A stretch of DNA of 10,364 nt from Chloroflexota bacterium (GCA_029265085.1 JAJUJY010000148.1:1-10364); one strand, 5' to 3'; positions 1 through 7,515 are shown, counted from the first letter of the stretch. Translations and numbers: made by a program. Notes: a model not told the origin generated them from the letters alone.

Positions 1-12
1 AAAAAATTTTGT

Positions 13-26
13 CACCTTTTCAGGTG
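13..26 (-). other. Small GAAA-loop hairpin near the left edge
   Basis: On the minus strand CACCT and AGGTG form a 5-bp stem closed by a GAAA tetraloop, followed by ACAAAA and then six T at the very edge. The T-run is set off from a short stem, so it is a weak terminator candidate. It could instead be a leader processing or attenuation structure. Its role cannot be settled without the sequence to the left. Confidence 0.3.
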
Positions 27-84
27 TTCTTTACGGATTTACAATCAACAGGCTTTCTCTTTACCTTACCTCTTCCTATCACTC

Positions 85-98
85 TTCAGTTGTTAAGG
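85..98 (-). promoter_or_regulatory. boxA-like antitermination element in the leader
   Basis: The minus strand reads CCTTAACAACTGAA just downstream of the third promoter. This resembles the boxA-type elements of rRNA leaders (E. coli GCTCTTTAACAA; Firmicutes CTTTGAAAACTGAA), which recruit the Nus antitermination complex. Match by eye only. Its position, after all three promoters and before the presumed rRNA, fits. Confidence 0.45.
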
Positions 99-120
99 TC
101 CGACCACTTCCGAGGGCCAG

Positions 121-149
121 ATTCTAACCACTAGCCTTTTTTCTGTCAA
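121..149 (-). promoter_or_regulatory. Minus-strand promoter P3 (leftmost of three)
   Basis: On the minus strand, TTGACA (144-149) and TAGAAT (121-126) are separated by 17 bp. The -35 box is perfect and the -10 box has 5 of 6 consensus bases. Transcription would start near 114 and run off the left edge. It is preceded by the same CCTTGACA octamer as the other two promoters in this region. Confidence 0.7.
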
Positions 150-305
150 GGGCAGGCGAACAAATTGCCGATGTTTTCCGCATTTCCTTCGTGGTCAACA
201 CCGGCTCGTTTCGCATTGCTAGTGCCAGGCTCTGAGCCTCGCTCCTCAAACCGTTTTCAGTTTTTATTGATCTGTCTTGCTAGATCATTTGCGACTTGGG
301 ATTTT

Positions 306-334
306 ATTTTACTCACATCCCTCGGCTTTGTCAA
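306..334 (-). promoter_or_regulatory. Minus-strand promoter P2 (middle of three)
   Basis: On the minus strand, TTGACA (329-334) and TAAAAT (306-311) are separated by 17 bp. An A-rich stretch at about 347-357 (minus strand) sits where an UP element would contact the RNA polymerase alpha subunits. The expected start is near 299. Confidence 0.7.
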
Positions 335-460
335 GGAGTTTGGAGCTTTTCTTTTTTGAAGATTTGCTCCGTCTTTTGAAGCAGGTTCGTTATGGGATTT
401 TGAGCGATCTTCTGTTTTTTTTCAGCGAGATCGTGCTGTGTGTTCCAACCAGCGTGCGGT

Positions 461-488
461 ATTATACGCTCATCCATCCTCCTGTCAA
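461..488 (-). promoter_or_regulatory. Minus-strand promoter P1 (rightmost of three)
   Basis: On the minus strand, TTGACA (483-488) and a perfect TATAAT (461-466) are separated by 16 bp, so both boxes match the sigma-70 consensus fully. The expected start is near 454. Its -35 box is 154 bp from that of P2, and P2 is 185 bp from P3, so this is a spaced tandem array rather than overlapping alternatives. Confidence 0.75.
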
Positions 489-610
489 GGGATTTCGTGG
501 AATCTCGCGAAAATTGCTTTTTTGACCCCTGGAATCAGGAACATTTCAGACTGCTGGGGCGTCTTGAGACTATTCAGATCGAATTCAGACGGTTTAAGGA
601 TGATTCTCTT

Positions 611-619
611 TGTTATAAT
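611..619 (+). promoter_or_regulatory. Extended -10 promoter for the VanW-family gene
   Basis: TGTTATAAT is an extended -10 element (TG, one base, TATAAT). No good -35 box is visible; the best is a TTTAAG at 593-598 with a short 15-bp spacer. The start would be near 626, giving a leader of about 87 nt. That leader contains a 5-bp hairpin (ACCCG/CGGGT, 646-658) without a T-run. Confidence 0.55.
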
Positions 620-712
620 GGAACAACGATTCTGATAACAAAAAGACCCGGCACGGGTTATGCAACATTCTTCGCTATGATGCCTTTTTCGAAAATTTAA
701 TGCAAAACCATT

Positions 713-2581
713 ATGAGAAGTACAACAACCTATCCAATTAACACTTCCCGGTCGCTGCTTGAGCAGGTCTTGATTGCCCTGCTTCTGGGCGCAGCAACCT
801 TTGTCGCACTGGCAATTCTATTTACTGTGGGTTACCAGGCCTGGTATGCCGGGCGGATCTTCCCGGGGGTATCCATCGCCGGCGTTGATGTAAGCGGGCT
901 TTCTCCATCTCAGGCCGTGGATAAAATCAATTCCGCCTTTTCCTACCCAAAGACCGGCCGGATCCTGCTCCAGGATCAGCAAAACGGCTGGGTAACATCC
1001 CCGCAAGAATTAGGGGTTACCCTCGACCCGGCCGGTTCGGCACAAAACGCCTTTTTGGTTGGCCGAAGCGGTGGGATTTTCCGCCGCTTGAGCGATCAGG
1101 CTTCTGCCTGGTTCAATGGCGCAAATCAAGCCCCTGCGCTCATCTTCGACCAGCGCGTGGCTCACCATTTCCTCACTGAATTGGGCGCACAAATCAACCG
1201 CCCCGTGGTAGAAGCCAGTTTAAGCGTCCAGGGAACTGAGGTAATGGTCAAACCGGGCGAAATTGGCCGCTACCTGGATATTGAATCCACCCTGATTTTA
1301 ATCTCCCGTCAGGTTCAGTCCTTACAAGACGGTCTGGTCCCCCTGGTAATCCGCGAAGAGCAGCCAGCCATTATGGATGCCAGCGCCCAGGCGGAAATAG
1401 CCCGTCAAATCCTCAGCCAGCCTCTGACCCTGACCCTCCCGGAAGGGCAGCCCGATCAGGCCGGGCCGTGGGTCTTTGATCAGACCACCCTGGCCTCCAT
1501 GCTGGCAATTGAACGCGTTCAAGACGAACAAGGCTCGCGCTACCAGATCACCCTAAATAGCTCCACACTGCGCGACTTCTTAATCGACCTTGCGCCAAAA
1601 CTGCAAAAATATCCGCAAAACGCGCGCTTTATTTTTAATGACGATACTCGCCAGTTAGATATCAAAGACAACGCAATTATTGGCCGGACGTTGAACATTG
1701 ACAACAGTCTAAAAGCCATTCAAGAAAAAATTCTTGGCGGAGAGCACAACGTTGCGCTGCAATTTGATTTTCAGGAGCCCGCCGTAACCGACCAGGCCAC
1801 CGGCGAGCAGCTTGGCATCACCGAATTGGTGCAGATGCAGACTTCGTACTTCTACGGCTCCAGCCGCGACCGGGTGCAAAACATCACTGCTGCCGCCAGC
1901 CGTTTCCACGGTCTGCTGATTGCCCCCGGCGAGACCTTCTCGATGGCCTCTGCCCTCGGAGAAATCAGCCTGGATAACGGCTATGCTGAAGCCTTGATCA
2001 TCGTTGGCGACCGAACCATTAAAGGCGTTGGCGGTGGGGTTTGCCAGGTCAGCACCACCCTGTTCCGCACCGCTTTCTTTGGCGGCTTCCCCATTGTCGA
2101 GCGCCATGCCCATGCATACCGGGTGTACTATTACGAAAAGGTCGCCGGCAACCGCATTGACAGCAGCCTGGCTGGCCTGGATGCAACTGTGTACGTCCCT
2201 GTGGTAGATTTTAAATTTACCAATGACACGCCATACTGGCTGCTAATGGAAACCTACGTCAACCCATCCGCCAGCAGCATCACCTGGAAGTTCTATTCCA
2301 CCTCAGACGGCCGTTCTGTAGATTGGAACACCACCGGACCGGTAAATATTGTTGAGCCGCCCAAGCCGCTCTACAAAGAAAACCCCGACCTGGCCAAAGA
2401 TGAGATCAAACAGGTGGACTGGGAAGCCGAAGGCGCGGATGTCACGGTGAACCGGACGGTTTATCGCAACAGCGCTGTTTATCTGCAGGACCGCTTCTAC
2501 ACCCATTACCAGCCCTGGCAGGCAGTGTACGAATACGGCCCCGGCACCGAGCTGCCAGAAGAAGCACAAAGCGAAGATTAG
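713..2581 (+). CDS. Membrane-anchored VanW / YoaR-like protein with peptidoglycan-binding-type domains
   Basis: The 622-aa protein has a short N-terminal cytoplasmic tail and one membrane segment (about residues 17-40) followed by an extracytoplasmic part. After the membrane comes the YAGRIFPGVSIAGVDVSGLS stretch typical of YoaR-like proteins, then two regions resembling the PG_binding_4 domain (about 85-215 and 245-355). The VanW domain (about 385-515) has its hallmark GGGVCQVSTTLF (440-451). The C-terminus (about 550-610) resembles a G5-like tail. VanW was first seen in vancomycin-resistance clusters, but its biochemical role is unclear; most bacterial homologues, like this one with no van genes nearby, are probably ordinary cell-envelope proteins. 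The ATG at 713 has no clear Shine-Dalgarno sequence, but it places the membrane segment properly. The gene is monocistronic, with its own promoter and a strong terminator. Confidence 0.88.
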   Translation: MRSTTTYPINTSRSLLEQVLIALLLGAATFVALAILFTVGYQAWYAGRIFPGVSIAGVDVSGLSPSQAVDKINSAFSYPKTGRILLQDQQNGWVTSPQELGVTLDPAGSAQNAFLVGRSGGIFRRLSDQASAWFNGANQAPALIFDQRVAHHFLTELGAQINRPVVEASLSVQGTEVMVKPGEIGRYLDIESTLILISRQVQSLQDGLVPLVIREEQPAIMDASAQAEIARQILSQPLTLTLPEGQPDQAGPWVFDQTTLASMLAIERVQDEQGSRYQITLNSSTLRDFLIDLAPKLQKYPQNARFIFNDDTRQLDIKDNAIIGRTLNIDNSLKAIQEKILGGEHNVALQFDFQEPAVTDQATGEQLGITELVQMQTSYFYGSSRDRVQNITAAASRFHGLLIAPGETFSMASALGEISLDNGYAEALIIVGDRTIKGVGGGVCQVSTTLFRTAFFGGFPIVERHAHAYRVYYYEKVAGNRIDSSLAGLDATVYVPVVDFKFTNDTPYWLLMETYVNPSASSITWKFYSTSDGRSVDWNTTGPVNIVEPPKPLYKENPDLAKDEIKQVDWEAEGADVTVNRTVYRNSAVYLQDRFYTHYQPWQAVYEYGPGTELPEEAQSED

Positions 2582-2600
2582 TGAATTGATCGAAATCAAA

Positions 2601-2635
2601 ATAGCGCGCAGGCAGCCTGCGCGCTATACTTTTAA
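2601..2635 (+). terminator. Strong intrinsic terminator after the VanW-family gene
   Basis: A perfect 12-bp GC-rich stem (2601-2612 with 2616-2627) closes on a CAG loop and is followed by an AC and a short T-run (2630-2633). It starts 20 bp after the stop codon at 2579-2581. It should isolate the VanW gene from the ATPase genes downstream. Confidence 0.8.
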
Positions 2636-2767
2636 ATACCCCTTTAAATGAAATAACCCCGGTTTCATCCCCATTCCCGGAGCTATTTCCGCTGCCAGAT
2701 CCCCTCAGGTCTGCACAGCCGCAACGGCACATCTAGGATCAAGCTGCAAAATAATGCCTGATATAGG

Positions 2768-2773
2768 TATAAT
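2768..2773 (+). promoter_or_regulatory. -10 box of a promoter for the ATPase genes
   Basis: TATAAT lies 68 bp before the first ATPase start codon. The -35 region is poor (TGCAAA at 2745-2750 with a 17-bp spacer), which may mean a weak or activator-dependent promoter. The rest of the 260-bp gap after the VanW terminator shows no other recognisable element upstream of this box. Confidence 0.5.
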
Positions 2774-2786
2774 ATACGAAGAAAGT

Positions 2787-2824
2787 ACTCCGAAGAGTTT
2801 GTAGCAAAACTCCTAAATCACTCC
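2787..2824 (+). other. Leader with three ACTCC repeats and alternative small hairpins
   Basis: ACTCC occurs at 2787-2791, 2809-2813 and 2820-2824. GAGT at 2795-2798 can pair with ACTC on its left (2787-2790, CGAA loop). Alternatively GAGTTT (2795-2800) can pair with AAACTC on its right (2807-2812). The two foldings exclude each other. All of this lies in the 5' leader of the first ATPase gene, just upstream of its AAGG ribosome site at 2833-2836. A regulatory role is speculative. Confidence 0.3.
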
Positions 2825-2841
2825 AATATCCTAAGGTAAAT

Positions 2842-4032
2842 ATGCCCAAAAACGAAAGCCGGTTTGCCGATTTATTAAACAAAGCGATCAACCGGATAGC
2901 TTTTATCGAAACCAAAACCAAGCAAATCGTTTATGACGAGCTCGGTTATTTGCTTGGCCGGCAAGGCGGCAGTGCCATCCAATATTGGGTATATCACAAA
3001 CGCGTCCCAGCGCATCTGCAAGACATCGAAGACTTAGCGCGCGCAATTGCCCGGCGTAACGGATGGAGCAGCGACGCTGAATTGTTTGCCTTCCTGGAAG
3101 CGGCCGGTTATCCTCTGCCCGACACACTGCAACGGCAAATTTTTCCAACCCGATTCGAATCGTCCCAGACCATTAATAACGAGCATACACTTCCGGTTAA
3201 TAACCTGCCAAGTTTTATTGTTGGCCCCCCCATTCGCGAACCGCGCCATTTCTACGGCCGCGAGCGTGAGATCAAACGCATCTTTAACGCAATTGGCGGG
3301 ACTGTTTTACAAAATGTGGCCGTTATCGGAACTCAGCGAAGCGGGAAAACCTCTCTGCTTCACTATGTAAAAAACATCACCCGCACCTCTTCCACATTAT
3401 TGCGCCCTGGACAGATGCACAACTGGCTGTCGCAGCCGCTCTCGTATCACTGGCTGTTTATTGATTTTCAAGACCCGCGAGTCTGCAGCCGGGCAGGATT
3501 TTTTGAATATTTTCTACACCAATTAAACTTTCCCGTACCTGTTCCGTGCGATTTAATTCAATTCGTTGACACGGTTTGCCGGCACCTTACCAATCCCACC
3601 GTAGTACTAATGGATGAAATTCAAATCGCCATGAGTACCCCAGAATTTGATCAGACTTTTTGGTGGGGGCTGCGTTCCCTGGCAACCAACCTGACCGAGG
3701 GAAAACTGGCCTTTATCATCGCCTCACAACGCGGTCCAGAAGCCCTTCAGATAGACCAGGCCAAACCCTCGCCTTTCCTCAACATCTTCGGCCACCTGGT
3801 TCAACTGGGGCCATTCTCACCGGAAGAAGCACACCAACTCATTACCAGTTCACCGCTGCCCTTTGCCGAAGAAGATACCCGATGGATCATTGAGCAATCG
3901 AAATGTTGGCCTGCTCTCATTCAAATTCTTTGCAGCATGCGCCTGCAAGCCCTAAACGAAAACGAACCGGGTGCTTTATGGAAAACAGAGGCTCTTCAAG
4001 CCATTGCGCCTTTTCTTAAACTCCTCACCTAA
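2842..4032 (+). CDS. P-loop (AAA/STAND-like) ATPase with XRE-like N-terminal domain
   Basis: The 396-aa predicted soluble protein begins with a helical region (about residues 8-90) that resembles an XRE-type helix-turn-helix, with the pattern LGYLLGRQGGSAIQYWVYHK, then a Pro and LARAI. A P-loop NTPase domain follows (about 130-365): FYGREREI (137-144), Walker A GTQRSGKT (163-170), Walker B VVLMDE (254-259) and a sensor-like IIASQR (292-297). The domain resembles the archaeal-type AAA/STAND ATPases that act as ligand-controlled switches. The chain stops about 30 residues after the ATPase core, without the winged-helix region seen in the next gene. The ATG at 2842 has AAGG 5 nt upstream. The stop TAA is immediately followed, in the same frame, by the GTG of the next ORF. 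The role is unknown; signalling or defence is inference. Confidence 0.75.
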   Translation: MPKNESRFADLLNKAINRIAFIETKTKQIVYDELGYLLGRQGGSAIQYWVYHKRVPAHLQDIEDLARAIARRNGWSSDAELFAFLEAAGYPLPDTLQRQIFPTRFESSQTINNEHTLPVNNLPSFIVGPPIREPRHFYGREREIKRIFNAIGGTVLQNVAVIGTQRSGKTSLLHYVKNITRTSSTLLRPGQMHNWLSQPLSYHWLFIDFQDPRVCSRAGFFEYFLHQLNFPVPVPCDLIQFVDTVCRHLTNPTVVLMDEIQIAMSTPEFDQTFWWGLRSLATNLTEGKLAFIIASQRGPEALQIDQAKPSPFLNIFGHLVQLGPFSPEEAHQLITSSPLPFAEEDTRWIIEQSKCWPALIQILCSMRLQALNENEPGALWKTEALQAIAPFLKLLT

Positions 4033-4035
4033 GTG
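4030..4035 (+). other. In-frame stop/start junction between the two ATPase ORFs
   Basis: TAA (4030-4032) ends the first ORF and GTG (4033-4035) begins the second with no base between, and both are in the same reading frame. No Shine-Dalgarno sequence precedes the GTG; the stretch before it is pyrimidine-rich (CTCCTCACC). The next in-frame ATG comes only at codon 82, inside a membrane segment. Either the second ORF is translated by re-initiation after termination, or the TAA interrupts one long gene or is read through. Confidence 0.7.
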
Positions 4036-6813
4036 ATAGACCTATTGACCCCAACCACGCCTTACCGGAAAACCATTCCGCCGCCTGCGCACTGGTACGA
4101 ATGGCCATTCTACAGTCTGGTATTGGTTTTTTGGCTGTTGGTTCGCCCAAGCGCATGGAAAAAATGTATCGCAGAAATTGATCCAGACTTACCGCCTGAT
4201 TTCTCAATAATCCACCTGAACCGCAGCCATTGGAAAAATCCCAGCATACGCAGGCTGCTTGGCGAAATACTGGTGATGCTGCCCCTATTCGCAAGTTTGA
4301 TATCTTCCCTTGTGGGGCTAATTCGCGGACTTGGCACAGACCAATTGACCATTGCAGCGGGCACAAGCTTAGGATATGCCCTGGCTGGAGCGCTCAGTTT
4401 GTCCACTGTCGTCAGCCTTGGCACAGGGGCAATTTTTGGTTTCGTCGTTGGATTGGGCTCCGGTCTGATGGCTGGCGATTCAACCAATGTAGCATTCCTT
4501 TACGCAACCACCGCCGGACTTACCGGCTGTGTGGGGTTAAATCTTTCTCGTACCAGTTATCGCCAGCCTTTTTTACGCCAGCTTAGCGGATTGGTCACTG
4601 GTTTATTCATCAGCACGCTGATCATCACCGCTGGCAGCATCCTTGCCAGCGGCGCAGCCTTTGGCTTTCAAGACAGCCCACAAATTGGCTCTCCAATTTC
4701 AATCAACGAGGCTCTGCTATATGCTTTGAGCGGCGCAGTATTCGAAGGCAGCCTTTATCTGATCACATTATGGATGAGGAGAAATCGCCTTACCTCCAAC
4801 GTGGTTTATACCGCACTGATTGCTGGCACTTTTGGTGGAATCATCTATCTTTATTTTCTTATCACCCATGCCCAAAACCCCATCCTGTTTTTTGCATCCG
4901 GCCTGGGCGGTGGTTTATTTTTCACCGTTTTGTTTGGACTGGTCTGGAACAGCATCGATAAAATTGCCGGAAGATTTACAGCCGCTATCACCGCTGCCAT
5001 AGTGACCAACAGTATTTGGGTGCCATTAGCTCCCTATATTGTCTTTGAATACCAACCCGACACCAGTAAGATGATTATTGCTGGTTTTGTCATGTTCGCC
5101 ACCTTGAGTTATTCGTATTGGCACAGCTTCATCACCTATCCTTTTCTCATCGGCTGGGTCAACTTTCTCTATGAGCTTGACCGCCGCAGTGTTCCCCAAT
5201 CCCCCTTGCGGTATTTTCACCTCCATCCGGTCTTTTGGGATGATTTTCAGCCTTTATCCTGGATCGGATTGGATGACTATTTATTACTCCTGGCAGAACG
5301 CGATCCCCAGGCACTGGAACCGACTTTGCTTTATCTCACCCAGCGAAACCAGCATAAAACCGTATTATCCGTGCAGATCGAGCTGGCTGCCCGCGAGTTA
5401 GACCGCTGCCAGGACATTCAAGCCATCAGCCAGGCGTATAAAAATTCAATTTCCGGCACATTGCAGGGCACATACAGCATTATTCTGCGCTCATTTGCGC
5501 AAATCAGCCAGGATACCGAATCAGCCTTGCGCCAAACCTCAGCACACCATGCGCGTATTTCACTAGGGATGATCCAAAAGCAGCTCACCAATCTTCAACG
5601 TGAGCTCATGTTAAGCGCCGAGCCGCATACCACGCGATTTGCCCAAACCGCCAACGCCTGGCATACAATCTTGACCAACTACAGCCTTTCGCTGGCTCAG
5701 CGCTCCCGCCATCGCCAGGAAATTGAAAACCCATATATCTGCGGCATTCCGCTGAACAGCCAACAACAGATTTTTGTAGGCCGCACTGACATCATGGCTC
5801 GGCTGGAACATTCCTTGCTTTCCGGCAATCGCCCTCCCATCCTGTTATACGGCCAGCGCCGCATGGGCAAAACCTCCCTGCTGCTTAATTTGAGTAATTA
5901 TTTACCCAGTTCCATTGTGGTCTGTTTTGTGGACGGTCAAAGCCTGGCAGGCATCAAAGACCTGGAGGAATTTTTAACTCGAATTTCTGCACGAATTTCG
6001 CAATCAGCAGCAGACCAACGCAATATAGCAATCCCCGCCATCCCAAGCAGCCCCAACCTTGGCAGCCTGTTTATGAGAATCAACCAATGGCTGGATACCT
6101 GCGAAAAGATTTTTAACCAACACGAAAGCTTATTGTTATTAGCGATCGATGAATTTGAAACAATGCGCTACATCACCCAACCATCTTTAGCCCAGGCGAA
6201 AGATTTACTATCCCTCTCCCGTCATATCATCCAGCACCGTCCATTTTTCAAGATTGTATTGGCTGGCTCACGCTCTCTGGATGAATTGCGAGGACTCTCG
6301 AATTTTTTAATCAATGTGCAGGTTGAAAAAGTAGAATATTTACACACCACAGATGCTTTAAGACTGATTGAGCAGCCTATTCAAAATTTCCCCCTGGTTT
6401 ACGAGCCTGACGCAAGCCAGCGGATCCTGCACCTGACCCGCTGCCACCCTCATCTGGTACAGCTTTTATGCTACGAAATCGTTATCCATAAAAACGAACA
6501 GGATGAAAGCCAGCGGTACCAGGCCACAACAGTGGATGTTGAGCAGGCGGCTACCCAGGCTTTACAAAGCGGAAGTTTTTTCTTTTTTGATATTGTTAAT
6601 TCGCAAATTCCAACCGGCAGCGCGAAAATGCTGGCACACCTTGCCCGTTTGGGTGAAAACCACGCCATCTCCTGCGATGACTGGCGGGGAAAATTCCCTG
6701 AATATTTTGAGCAAAACTTAACTGCCCTGCTCCGGCGCGACCTGGTCGAATTATCCCCGCAAGGGTACCGTTTTCAAATTGAACTGGTACGCCGCTGGTT
6801 CAGCCAGTTTTAA
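4033..6813 (+). CDS. Polytopic membrane protein with C-terminal STAND-like P-loop ATPase domain
   Basis: The 926-aa protein has three parts. Residues about 24-365 hold roughly ten to eleven hydrophobic segments, several rich in Gly and Ala (about 105-170). Residues about 390-565 form a soluble, mostly helical linker. From about 570 comes a P-loop NTPase: IFVGR (580-584), Walker A GQRRMGKTS (607-615), Walker B LLLLAIDE (700-707), sensor-like IVLAGSRS (741-748) and a lid with HPHLVQLL (805-812). Residues about 862-926 look like a winged-helix domain. The ATPase part belongs to the AAA/STAND type and parallels the domain in the preceding ORF; the membrane part matches no family I know. I infer an ATP-controlled membrane signalling or effector protein. 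The GTG start follows the upstream stop directly, so translation is probably coupled. The gene ends 9 bp from the convergent pcm gene, with no visible terminator. Confidence 0.75.
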   Translation: MIDLLTPTTPYRKTIPPPAHWYEWPFYSLVLVFWLLVRPSAWKKCIAEIDPDLPPDFSIIHLNRSHWKNPSIRRLLGEILVMLPLFASLISSLVGLIRGLGTDQLTIAAGTSLGYALAGALSLSTVVSLGTGAIFGFVVGLGSGLMAGDSTNVAFLYATTAGLTGCVGLNLSRTSYRQPFLRQLSGLVTGLFISTLIITAGSILASGAAFGFQDSPQIGSPISINEALLYALSGAVFEGSLYLITLWMRRNRLTSNVVYTALIAGTFGGIIYLYFLITHAQNPILFFASGLGGGLFFTVLFGLVWNSIDKIAGRFTAAITAAIVTNSIWVPLAPYIVFEYQPDTSKMIIAGFVMFATLSYSYWHSFITYPFLIGWVNFLYELDRRSVPQSPLRYFHLHPVFWDDFQPLSWIGLDDYLLLLAERDPQALEPTLLYLTQRNQHKTVLSVQIELAARELDRCQDIQAISQAYKNSISGTLQGTYSIILRSFAQISQDTESALRQTSAHHARISLGMIQKQLTNLQRELMLSAEPHTTRFAQTANAWHTILTNYSLSLAQRSRHRQEIENPYICGIPLNSQQQIFVGRTDIMARLEHSLLSGNRPPILLYGQRRMGKTSLLLNLSNYLPSSIVVCFVDGQSLAGIKDLEEFLTRISARISQSAADQRNIAIPAIPSSPNLGSLFMRINQWLDTCEKIFNQHESLLLLAIDEFETMRYITQPSLAQAKDLLSLSRHIIQHRPFFKIVLAGSRSLDELRGLSNFLINVQVEKVEYLHTTDALRLIEQPIQNFPLVYEPDASQRILHLTRCHPHLVQLLCYEIVIHKNEQDESQRYQATTVDVEQAATQALQSGSFFFFDIVNSQIPTGSAKMLAHLARLGENHAISCDDWRGKFPEYFEQNLTALLRRDLVELSPQGYRFQIELVRRWFSQF

Positions 6814-6822
6814 TCGATTGAA

Positions 6823-7515
6823 TTAGAGGATCTCATCCTCCCCCTCATCACCCAACCACGAATTCATATCCCAACCGTGCTGGCCGCGCAGCGGCACAAA
6901 ACTTACCGGCACAACATCGTCATAATCTAATTTTCCGGCCGTGCGCTTCCAGACCTGCAGAACCTGCCCCATGCGCGGACCTACCGGAATAACCAGCCGC
7001 CCGCCTTCGGCCAGTTGATCCAATAACGGCGGCGGTGGGTAAGCTGCCGCGGCTGTCACCAAAATTGCCGGGTATGGAGCTGCTTCCAGCCAACCCAGCC
7101 CGCCATCTGCACAGTGAACCGTCACATTCTGGTACTCCAGGCGCGCCAGAATGCTCGCCGAACGCGTAGCCAGAGAAGGAATCCGCTCCACCGTGTGCAC
7201 CCACTTTGCCAGGCAGGCAAGAATTGCAGCCTGATACCCCGAACCGGTACCAATTTCCAGCACAACCTCATCTCCCCGCAATTTCAACAGTGAGGTCATT
7301 AATGCCACAATATACGGCTGCGAGATCGTCTGACCGCGGCCAATGGGTAAGGGTCCGTCTTCATACGCCTGGGTTTGATACGCACGCGGTACAAATTCAT
7401 GCCGTGGAACTTTGCGAAACGCAGCCAATACCTGCGGATCGCGTATCCCGCGCTGCTCAAGCTGATAAGTTACCATTCTCTCACGATCAAGCGCAGTGGA
7501 TTCTTCGGCTCCCAT
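6823..7515 (-). CDS. pcm: Protein-L-isoaspartate O-methyltransferase
   Basis: The 230-aa cytoplasmic enzyme transfers a methyl group from S-adenosylmethionine to L-isoaspartyl residues formed by ageing of Asn and Asp, starting their repair. Visible family features are PIGRGQTISQP (57-67), the SAM-binding motif VLEIGTGSGYQAA (85-97), the acidic Glu110 after it, ILVTAAA (151-157) and GGRLVIPVG (171-179). The length is close to the family's usual 210-230. It is the last gene of the minus-strand operon, 53 bp after mutY, with AGGA about 9 nt before the ATG. A shorter start at Met14 is possible, since the family core begins near there. The acidic tail (GDEGEDE) is a minor oddity. Confidence 0.93.
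   Translation of the reverse strand: MGAEESTALDRERMVTYQLEQRGIRDPQVLAAFRKVPRHEFVPRAYQTQAYEDGPLPIGRGQTISQPYIVALMTSLLKLRGDEVVLEIGTGSGYQAAILACLAKWVHTVERIPSLATRSASILARLEYQNVTVHCADGGLGWLEAAPYPAILVTAAAAYPPPPLLDQLAEGGRLVIPVGPRMGQVLQVWKRTAGKLDYDDVVPVSFVPLRGQHGWDMNSWLGDEGEDEIL

Larger units (their letters stand above)
1..455 (-). other. Non-coding leader region of a minus-strand operon, probably rRNA
   Basis: No open reading frame here looks like a real protein; the short plus-strand ORFs are low-complexity and overlap one another in different frames. Read on the minus strand, the region has three strong tandem promoters followed by a boxA-like element and a small hairpin, which is the usual build of an rRNA operon leader. 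An inverted repeat CGATCT (405-410) / AGATCG (428-433) lies between the first and second promoters and could fold in the longest transcript. The rRNA gene itself is beyond the left edge, so its identity is inferred. Another highly expressed minus-strand gene is possible. Confidence 0.55.

Noticed and set aside
170..198. Possible fourth minus-strand promoter (TTGACC at 193-198)
   Set aside because: At 17 bp spacing the -10 would be AACATC, which is too poor.
165..700. Several short plus-strand ORFs (64-86 aa)
   Set aside because: They overlap each other in different frames, have Phe/Leu/Ser-rich low-complexity translations with no ribosome sites, and lie across strong minus-strand promoters.
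1709..2113. 134-aa minus-strand ORF
   Set aside because: It is antisense to the VanW domain, whose protein motifs are clear on the plus strand; no promoter or ribosome site was noted.
4025..4487. Minus-strand ORFs of 113 and 125 aa and a plus-strand ORF of 118 aa
   Set aside because: All are shadows of the membrane domain of the second ATPase gene, with no recognisable protein features.
6812..6822. Terminator between the converging ATPase and pcm genes
   Set aside because: The 9-bp gap holds only a short AATCGATT palindrome and no GC-rich stem or T-run, so no terminator is supported.
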